DNA from: Gentiana macrophylla
Taxonomy: Eukaryota; Streptophyta; Magnoliopsida; Gentianales; Gentianaceae
Assembly: GCA_026214975.1 (NCBI GenBank)
Contig: JAOBSW010000864.1
Location: 1-64,000 of the forward strand
Direction of reading: 5' to 3'
DNA length: 64,000 bases
A program made the position numbers and the translations under genes. The notes below the pieces were generated by a model. The model saw only the letters and a program-made list of their open reading frames with translations, was not told the origin of the DNA and did no database searches. Below, piece after piece: positions 56,281-64,000 of the stretch (positions within the stretch are counted from its first letter, which is position 1; each line of letters starts with the position of its first letter).

Positions 56281-57160
56281 GAGAGCACAAGAGAGCGTTT
56301 GGGGTGGACAATTGCACATATTAGAGGAATAAGCCCACGGTGTGCATGCGTAAGATTTCTGTAGATCCCGAGAGAAAGCGGTAGCACAACATCAAAGGAG
56401 GTTGAAGCCACAACTAAAGGATGTTTTTAAGGAAGAGATTATAAAGATGTTGGAAATGGGAATCGTTTTCCTATTGCGCAAATGAGTAGTAGTAAGCCCG
56501 ATTCATGTGGTTCCTAAGAAAGGAGGATTCACTGTCCAACCTAATGAGTTTGATGAGTTAATCCCTGTGAGACTAATTACTAGACATCGAGTTTTCATTG
56601 ATTTCAGGAAAATGAATGACGCAACTCATAAAGATCATTTTCCCTACCATTCATTGATTAGATGTTAGAAAGATTAAGCGGTCATGCGTTTTGTTGTTTC
56701 TTAGATGGATATTCTGGTTACTATCAGATCCATATTGCCCCTGAGGACCGAGAGAAAACCATTTTCACATGTCCCTACAGAACTTTTGCATACAATCGCA
56801 TGCCTTTTGGATTATGTAATGAACCAACAACATTCCAAAGGTGCATGATGTCATTATTTGCGGACATGGTGGAAGATTATTTGGATATTTTCATGGATGA
56901 TTTCTCTTTATTTGGAGATAGCTTTTATAAATGTTTGGACAATTTGAGTTGAGTGCTGAGGAGATGTGAAGAGACCAACCTTGTACTTAACTTGGAAAAA
57001 TGTCATTTCATGGTGACATAAAGAATAGTGTTGGGTCATAGGATTTCGAGGAAAGGAATGGAAGTTGATAAGGCAAAGATAGGAGTAATAGAGAAGTTAC
57101 CCCCTCCAACGAACTTAAAAATGTTGCGAGCCTTTCTTGGCCACACGGAGTTTTATAGGA
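56281..57160 (+). pseudogene. Athila reverse transcriptase
   Basis: Upstream 56281-56660 is full of shifts, but VVPKKGG-like and DFRKMNDATHKDHFP-like codons are readable. Frame 56662-56952 is clean: GHAFCCFLDGYSGYYQIHIA, RMPFGLCNEPTTFQRCMM, and the catalytic FMDDFSLFG. A stop (tga at 56950) precedes the thumb; LGHRISRKGMEVDKAKI opens the next frame at 57028. An Ty3 polymerase in the Athila style; the palm itself is preserved. Confidence 0.85.
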
Positions 57161-57690
57161 GGTTTATCAAGGACTTCTCTAAAGTTTCTAGACCTTTGAT
57201 GGAATTACTTGAAAATGATGTGCCTTTTGTGTTTGGAGAAGAGTGCAAGCAAGCGTTCAACACATTGAAGCAAATGCTTATAACCGCCCCAATTCTGGTA
57301 GAACCATATTGGAACAAACCTTTTGAGCTTATGTGTGATGCAAGCGACACAGAAATTGGAGCAACCCTGGGACAAAGGGAGGATAAAATCTTTAAGCCTA
57401 TCTATTACGCCAGTCATACCCTTAAAGTGCCCCAGAGGAATTATGCGACTACAGAGAAGGAACTCTTAGCTGTTATCTTTGCATTTGACAAGTTTCGACC
57501 ATACCTGATAGGATCGAAAGTCACTATATTCACTGACCATGTAGCTCTGAAATACCTTCTAACCAAGCAAGACTCCAAGCCGAGATTGTTGAGATGAATT
57601 CTACTCTTACAAGAGTTTGATGTGGAGATTAATGATAAAAATGGATCTGAGAACTAGGTGGCTGATCACCTATTGAGACTAACTTTGCTG
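57161..57690 (+). pseudogene. Athila RNase H
   Basis: Continuous with the thumb frame: FEEC-type connection (FVFGEECKQAFNTLKQML), LMCDASDTEIGATLGQ with the first catalytic Asp, YATTEKELLAVIFAFDKFRP with Glu, and TIFTDHVALKYLL with Asp, all in one frame 57028-57597. The three acidic residues are present; a TGA at 57595 ends it before the last part. Confidence 0.85.
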
Positions 57691-59104
57691 GAAGAAGAGC
57701 AACCAATTGAGATCGGTGAGAGCTTCCCGATGAACAAAATTTTTCCGTCTCGGTGGTAGCTCGAGTTGAATCTCGAGACCGACAAAGTATATCAAGAGTG
57801 GGCAAGGTATACCCTTGGTTTGTCGACATTGTCAATTATCTAGCAGAAGGTACCTACCATCGAATTCACAAATGCGAGATAAGAAGAAGTTCTTTACGAT
57901 CTCAAGTATTGCAATTAGGACAATCCCTACCTATAAGAGCTATGCCACGATGCCATTCTTAGAAAATGCATCCATGCTAATGAGATTCCAAGTATTTTGC
58001 ACCTATGTCATTCTAGAAAGCTTTGGAGGTCACTAAGGGCCGGACAAGACAGTAGTAAAGATACCGCAGTGTGGATTTTATTGGCCAACAATTCATAAAT
58101 ATGCTATGAGTTTACACGAGCCTGTCATTCCTGTCAAATGACTAGTAATATTTCCAAGCGGAATGAGATGCCACTGTAGAGTATCTTAGAAGTGGAGTTA
58201 TTCGATGTATGGGGAATTGATTTTGTTGGGCCTTTCTCATCGTCAGAATCAAATCGTTACATCATGGTAGTAGTTGATTATGTTTCCAAATGGGTGGAGG
58301 CAGTGGCCTCACCTACTAATGATGCCAGGGTTGTCCTGAGGTTTCTTAAGAAAAACATTTTGATGAGGTTTGGAGTGCCCAGAGCCATAATTAGTGACGG
58401 AGGGAGTCATTTCTATAATAGGCTGTTTGAGAAATTGATGTTGAGATATGAGGTAGACATAAGATTGCAGTAGCATATCACCCCCAGACGAGTGGACAAG
58501 TAGAAGTCACGAACAGAGAAATTAAGAGGATCTTAGAGAAGACGGTGAATCCCACAAGGAAAGAATGGTCTCTAAAATTAGATGACGCTCTTTGGGCGTA
58601 CATGTCAGCTTATAGGACCACGATTGGGATGTCACCATACATGATAGTGTTTGGAAAAGCAGGTCATTTACTGGTAGAACTCGAGCACCGAGCGCTGTGG
58701 GCTACGAGATTTCTAAACATGGATGAGAATTTAGCCGGTGAGAAGAGCATGCTAGATTTGAATAGATTAGAGGAGTTTAGACTTCAGGCGTATGAGAATG
58801 CAAAGATTTACAATGAGAGAACAAAACTCTTGCATGATAAAAAGTTCTGAACCGCACATTGCAAGTTGAAGATAAGGTGCTGGTATATAATTCGCGTCTT
58901 CGTCTTTTTCCTAGGAAGTTAAAGTCTAGATGGTATGGACCACATGTAGTCATAAAAGTGTTCAATTTAGGTACATGTGAAGTTAAAAATGAATACTCTG
59001 GGAAGACTTTCATAGTAAACGGCCACAGGCTAAAGCATTACCTAGAGCACAATTATAACCCTGAGTTGGAAGTCTTTGTGTTGAAGGATCCAAAGTATGA
59101 ATAA
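57691..59104 (+). pseudogene. Athila integrase
   Basis: The zinc-binding start (57800-58170) is broken up. Frame 58192-58473 has [20 protein letters not shown] with the first catalytic Asp and [19 protein letters not shown] with the second. The Glu region follows in another frame (GQVEV-like codons near 58495-58515, then NREIKRILE). Frame 58545-58850 continues [20 protein letters not shown]. The C-terminal module 58859-59104 has SRWYGPHVVIKVFNLGTCEV and ends normally at TAA. Only three or four frame changes separate it from the family consensus. Confidence 0.85.
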
Positions 59105-60906
59105 AGGAGCCCTATTAGTACAGTCGAGCTGGCGACTATAAACTCAGAATTAATTCGAAACCCTTATTTATTGATTTTGTTTATTTATGAATAATAAAGT
59201 AGCATGACAATCACAAGGTTTTTTTTCTTCACATATACCTTCGGTCACATGACTAGAGATATATGTGGTTTTTTCCTTCATGATTCTCATGTGATACCCT
59301 TGTAAAAGTTTTCACGTCTTGCTTAGGCCAATAACAGAAAAAAGTGTCTTAAACTGTTTTTGCGCATTCCTCCATTATGCACAATTATCGCCACCTTATT
59401 TTCTTATTGCCCTTCGCATGATACTCACAGTTTTCAGAAGTATTTTGGATAGCAGATAATAACTGGGAAGAGGAATGACCTAGGAGCAGATGATTACACT
59501 CCGAGATTCACTTTGACTCAGCCGATTAATTCCAGAGCTAAGTACCTGTCCTTTTCTTTATTATTTGTCATTGGGGACAATGTCTATAATCAGTAGGGGG
59601 TAGGCAGTCTTAGCTGGGTAGTCAAAAAAAGGGAATAATTTTTGAAAATTTAACACAACATTAGCATTAGCATTAGACCGTTCTAACCGCTTTTCTTATG
59701 ATATTTTGTTGGCTCACTCTGTCATGCAACTGTGATCTTATATACGATACACCAGATGCGGTTGAGTGTTCATTCGATCCAGAACCCGTGGCCAGGCTGA
59801 AACCTATCCTTTTTTGGGGTTCGATTCCGCAAGTGATCCATAAGCATAAGTAAAATCAGAAGCATATCTAGAAGCCGATACCAACATCAGTAGAGAAAGA
59901 CTCCCTCTAATATAAAAAGAGGCATATCTGCCGATGATAACGAGAGTCAAAATGGAAATTCAAGCGAGAAAACAACAAGCATGCTCTGGCTTTCGAGCCG
60001 TAGCTTGCTTCTAGAGTAAGACAAAAATTGTGAGCGCTCCTGCACTATACGGCTTTTTGGAGACGCCCTATCTTGCTCTTGCTGGAGGCAGATTTTTTAG
60101 CTTGGTTATTGCAAGTTTTTGAGTAAGGAATCGGTCGAAAAGGAGCCCAAGTTCAATTTGAAGTGAGCTATAGAATAATCAATATAGTATGGAAGAATGA
60201 GCATATGTTATGTTGCATGACGTAGTAACTTATTAATTGTTATTCTATCATTGCAATCAATATTTGAGCACATAATTTGAGTGAGAAGTGTTTAAGATTA
60301 GATGAAGAGGTGTTTTAATCGGGAATCATTATTTTTCTGTCTATATACTTTAACAAATTGATGTAAGACAAGGGAAGCAACTTGAATGCCACAAGAGGTG
60401 ACCGGGACAAAACGGGCTAGTGGGAGAAGGAGAAAAAAAGTGAGGAAATCTGCCAAAAATGAAAAATAGAAATGAAAAGAAAAATATGCAATAAAGGCAA
60501 GTGAGGGAAATGAACTCGTGTAAAAAGGCACGACCACGCATAAAAGAAACAAACGAGGACTTAAGAGCGATGCTCGGGTCCTCGAGTCCGCCCGACCGAT
60601 TAAGGTACCATATTTTGTAACCAAGTCTGAAGGCAAGATGAGCGAGTGTATGTGCAGGTAAGTTAAGATTAGGTGGTTAATACAACTTGATTCTCCTCAT
60701 GAACGCACTATCACGAGTGATTCATCACACAACACATTGATGCATGATAAGTAGTGATTAATGAGAAGGTTATGGATTGTGTCTTGATGTATGTTTCTGC
60801 CGGAAATCATTATTGAATGTGTGGTAGTTGATGTGGATTGCTCTTGGAGGTACATTCCGCCTTGATACCCTTCTCGAGGACGAGCAAAAGGCTAGTGGGG
60901 GGTAGT
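59105..60906 (+). other. Athila post-pol tail
   Basis: A non-coding tail ending in the polypurine tract gtggggggta (60895-60904). The first part (gtcgagctggcgac, about 59122) is shared with the non-autonomous element at about 20422. The gacaatgtctataat / agtagggggtagg phrase lies at about 59577-59600. No envelope-like ORF was recognised; the minus-strand frames near 60300-60636 are T-rich chance frames. Confidence 0.7.
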
Positions 60907-62345
60907 TGATGACGGTTAAAATAGTCTATCCTACAACATCAACTTTCTATCCATTATGAGCTAAAATAGTTGTTTCGACCTATAAATATGAACCATTTAA
61001 TTTGAATAGCATATGTCGGGTTCGTGAGTCAAGAAATCTGCACTTAATGTTTATTTTCCTTATTTCGATATTATTTCGTGCATTATTTGATTATTTTCAG
61101 GATACAAAATATTATCAATGAGCATTATGGACGAATCTGGAGTGGACTAAATGAAGGTTGGGCCTAGGGTATTCCAGAACATTCCAAGCTAAGTCGGCAG
61201 AGAAAAAAAGACAAAATTGCCCTCGGTTTACCGAGGATAGGCATCGACTTACCGAAGTTCCAGATCTTTCCGAAACATGTTTTATTGGACTAGTCGGTTT
61301 ATGTAGCTATAAATAAGAGGCCTCGCCTCAGAACTCAATGTAACATTGGTACCACACAACTACAACAATTATTATGCAATAAAAGTTCTTGTTCTTTATT
61401 TTCTTTATTTTATGAGTTCTGGTCGGAGAGACGACGGAGTCACCGCCTAGGGAGAGATCCGAAGGAGATCTACGCTCGTCTTCAAGGGTATGATTTTCTA
61501 ACTTTTCCAAGATGTAGATCTATCATTGTTCTATTCGAATAGTATGTTTTAATTGCCTATTTAGTTTAATTATGTAGTAGTTAGTTTATTTTACCCCATG
61601 TGTTATAGATCTAATTCGTTGGTGAAGAAATCATGAAATAGTGATTGCGTTCTTTAGATCTACGACGCTCTATATTGCTAGATCTGAATACCTAGTAAAT
61701 TACGAATTCATGATAATCGGCGCCCGCTACGTTGATCGATAGATTTAATTTACATGTTAGTAGTCTGATCAACTATTTGCATGTCATCGTAAAGGTAGCA
61801 TGAAATACAAATAGTGAAGTTTTAATTTGGACATTGTCTTAATGGACCCAGGAACGTCTTGATCGGTGTAGGCAGGTTGTCTCAGGCGGGTTTATGGTAT
61901 GAGTTAGCGCCGATACCGACAACTCTTGTTCTTTATGCGTATGGGCTATTACGGACCAAGTAAGGAGGGTAGCTTATGTATAGATTGTCTACTACCATGG
62001 TTGGAGTAGATAGGGTTAGGAGTTGTACCCGTAGTGAACAATGAATTGAAATTCACCAATAGGGAGACTATTGCATGTGTGGGGGGAATAACTAATTACT
62101 CATAATTGAACTAATACATTATAAACTCTTGTTTACTTGGTGTGAACTAGCGTATTATTGTTAGTGTGTGAGACCAGTTTTACGACAGTCTAGAGTATAG
62201 TTGGTCGTAGACCATTAATAGTGACAAGCTCAATCTTGATAATTTGACGTTCTTACAAGTCTCTGTGGGATCGACCTTGACTCGCAAGTACTCTACTATG
62301 ATAGACCTAGTACTCTTGCTAGTAGAAGCGACTTACACGCGATCA
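60907..62345 (+). repeat. Athila 3' LTR
   Basis: TATA box CTATAAATA at 61308-61316, with CCTCGGTTTACCGAGG at 61221-61236 about 75 bp upstream. It ends GATCA before the AGGTG duplication. It lacks a short segment that the 5' LTR has near 51490-51520. Confidence 0.9.
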
Positions 62346-62975
62346 AGGTGCAGTTAGGAAGACTGTGTTTGTGATGACCAGGTGAAGAGGCAATTCAACC
62401 CTTCGAGGACCAGTGGAGCAAGCTTGGCTTAACAGCAATTCCACCTGTTAAAGACTAAGGCTCGAAGATTGTGAAGCTAGGAATTAGTCAAGGACAATCA
62501 GTATTCAAATTTACTTTGTGTCTTGTAATTGTAAACCTCAAGAACATAGTGCATTTCCTCCATCATCACGGGAGAAGAAAGGACTGACAAGATTACACCA
62601 CCTGGAACCTCTATAAACTCTATTTTGTTTATTTATTTACTTTACCCATTTACTTATTGCGTTATAACTCATATCTCATTAGATCACAAACTCAGCAAAC
62701 ATAAGAAACTGAGTCAGCACATCATTGCATTGCACTTTACAAACTGATAACCTAAGTTTTTATAAAAAAAAGGCCTTAACATATCTGCTGCCGGTTAACT
62801 CAGTTTAAGCATAAGTTAGTTTGACTTATACTCAGCTTAGTTAGCTTAACTCCACACAAGTTTGGATTTGAACCTTTCCTGTTTTCGAGCATTCAGTTTT
62901 CAAGGATCAAGGTTTTTGGTGACAAGTTTATTCACGCTTCTCTAAACTTGAGTCAGCCTTTTCAAAGGACCAACA

Positions 62976-63290
62976 AACATATTCCTAGTATGTCTCATGT
63001 GCTTGAGAATATTCTTGACCACAATCCAGTGACCATCACCTGGATTTGACTGGTACCTACTAGTCATACATAGAGGGTACGAGACATCCGGTCTGGTGCA
63101 CAACATAGCATACATGATGGACCCAATAGCCGAGGCATAAGGGATCCTACTCATATGCGCCCTTTCCTCCTCAATCTTAGGACACATTTCCTTTGACTGA
63201 TTGACCCCATCTGACATGGGCAACAATCCTCTCTTGGACTGCTCCATGTTGAATCTCTTCAATATCTTGTCTTTATACGCGCTACTTTTG
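62976..63290 (-). pseudogene. Copia RT end, 5' half of the split pol gene
   Basis: The minus strand from about 63285 reads an YKDKILKRFNMEQSKRGLLP stretch, then SRIPYASAIGSIMYAMLCTR, PDVSYPLC and VVKNILKHMRHTRNMF, a clean Copia connection segment. At 62980 it runs into the solo LTR; the codons after MF in the open frame (VGPLKRLTQV) come from the LTR. Its continuation is at 49898. Upstream of 63290 the homology stops. Confidence 0.85.
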
Positions 63291-63508
63291 TGAATTTTGA
63301 TTTTTGAATTGAATGAAATAAAGACCTTAAATCGTTGAAACTGCTTAATTACATACTTAATTCATTAATGATGAATAAGGGGTTTGTCAACTATTTGAAG
63401 TAGTGGTTTATTAATCATCTATCTAATTGTGGAATCGACCTTTTCAAGCACATATAACTCAATTCTTCAATATGTAGTATAGATGACGCATTATTCAATT
63501 TAGTATGA
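63291..63508. other. Short AT-rich spacer
   Basis: No homology recognised; it replaces the upstream RT sequence of the minus-strand Copia element. Confidence 0.4.
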
Positions 63509-64000
63509 AAGAATGTGTTGAAATAGTTTCCTAAACCCAATCGGGTTGGACCGGATCCGACCGGGTCGGATCATTTCTACTATTTATTTATGCTTATACA
63601 TAGATTAAATGGCTTTTCTGTTGTCATATATATGTTCTTTTAAAGAACCAATTATGAATTGTTATATGATACCGTCCTTAGTATTAAACTGTGATAGAGA
63701 AACAATGATAGGCAATTATGGTTGATGAGATCTCTAATCACATTAATAAGTTTGATACTTAAATGTCTCTAGGCTGATGTACTATTAAACAGCGCATTGA
63801 TAGTATGAACAGGCTAGCACGTATTAGATGTCTTCTGTCTTTAGTAGGCGAGGATAGATCTCGTCTATCGAAGTGTCTGAGACACTTGGGTATGCGTGGG
63901 CGTGTATTAGAGAGAATGCACGTTAGATTGACCCACTTACACGGATAAGTGTCACACTATGTGACGGTTGTGTAATTATCCTTAAGACCGAGTCTTCATG
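63509..64000 (+). repeat. Copia LTR, plus orientation, cut by window end
   Basis: Starts TGTTGAAATAGTTTCC and matches the complement of 48890-49378 over its whole visible length (shared words such as aatcgggttggaccggatcc and ttgatacttaaatgtct). It is the same LTR family as the minus-strand Copia element but inverted. What follows lies outside the window. Confidence 0.8.

Larger units (their letters stand above)
51115..62345 (+). mobile_element. Athila-lineage Ty3 element with gag-pol, degenerate
   Basis: LTRs 51115-52582 and 60907-62345 share start TGATGACGGTTAAAATAG and most of their length. The 3' copy ends CGCGATCA, and the 5' copy differs in its last bases. A perfect AGGTG duplication flanks it (51110-51114, 62346-62350). 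The interior gives a tRNA-Asp-like primer site, gag end, protease, RT, RNase H, integrase and a long tail, all on the plus strand: the Ty3 order, with protein style of Athila. An extra Copia 3' fragment sits in the leader/gag (about 52930-54497). Frames are broken in several places, so it is no longer autonomous. Confidence 0.9.
49904..62975 (+). repeat. Copia-type solo LTR split by an Athila element
   Basis: Pieces 49904-51114 and 62351-62975 together form one 1.84-kb LTR: start TGTTGGAATAAAATT, TATA box (cccctataaatag, about 50777), end GGACCAACA. The perfect flanking AACAT (49899-49903, 62976-62980) proves a single insertion into the Copia pol gene. The middle 51115-62350 is the nested Athila plus its target duplication. 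The right half is recognisably related to the Copia LTR at 53107-54497 (shared words such as gtcaaggacaatcag and cctccatcatcac.ggagaag). Confidence 0.9.

Noticed and set aside
60298..60636. 112-codon minus-strand frame with a hydrophobic segment
   Set aside because: Opposite to the Athila tail, biased composition, no family signature; not an envelope gene.
1..64000. tRNA, rRNA, centromeric satellite or organellar insertion
   Set aside because: No cloverleaf-like box A/B pair in context, rRNA core, monomer array or organellar gene was recognised by eye; a dedicated scan would be needed for a firm negative.

Overview
This window looks like plant nuclear DNA, most likely from a dicot. It is AT-rich. 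It holds a CYP71-clan cytochrome P450 with one phase-0 intron, intron-containing fragments of plant genes (DGAT1-like, HMGB-like), and plant lineages of LTR retrotransposons: Athila, Tat and Tekay of the Ty3 group, and several Copia types. The species cannot be read from the sequence. I saw no bacterial, organellar, rRNA, tRNA or CRISPR features.

Layout. 0-4.7 kb: an unrecognised ORF and a probable LTR. 4.7-8.2 kb: a decayed minus-strand Tat element. 8.2-10.5 kb: low-copy-looking sequence with two DGAT1-like exons. 10.5-15.8 kb: a CACTA terminus, a decayed plus-strand Copia element, a duplicated 3' end of the P450 gene, and a second Copia 3' end. 15.85-16.55 kb: two head-to-tail copies of a Mutator-type MITE. 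17.1-37.9 kb: one minus-strand Tekay chromovirus. Its left LTR was split by a non-autonomous Athila-like element (17.4-24.7 kb), and its right LTR by a Helitron (33.3-37.8 kb) that carries HMGB exons and a third MITE copy. 38-42.8 kb: an unknown ORF, a MITE-like repeat, a Copia-type solo LTR with perfect target duplication, a fourth MITE copy and a long-TIR Mutator element. 43.8-46.9 kb: the P450 gene (minus strand), complete except for one apparent 1-nt deletion. 47.3-64 kb: a nest in which an old Copia fragment was hit by a minus-strand Copia element, that by a Copia solo LTR (TSD AACAT), and that by an Athila element (TSD AGGTG), which itself contains a Copia 3' fragment.

Most coding capacity belongs to dead retrotransposons, with stops, frameshifts and lost catalytic residues. 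The only near-complete host gene is the P450. Points that deserve a second look are: clusters of short palindromes in several unrelated LTR families, placed alike although the palindrome sequence differs; an intron-like, frame-preserving 97-nt segment between gag and protease of the Tekay element; the Helitron with its exact paralogous empty site; and the 3'-end duplication of the P450. All calls come from reading the sequence; no database search or alignment program was run.
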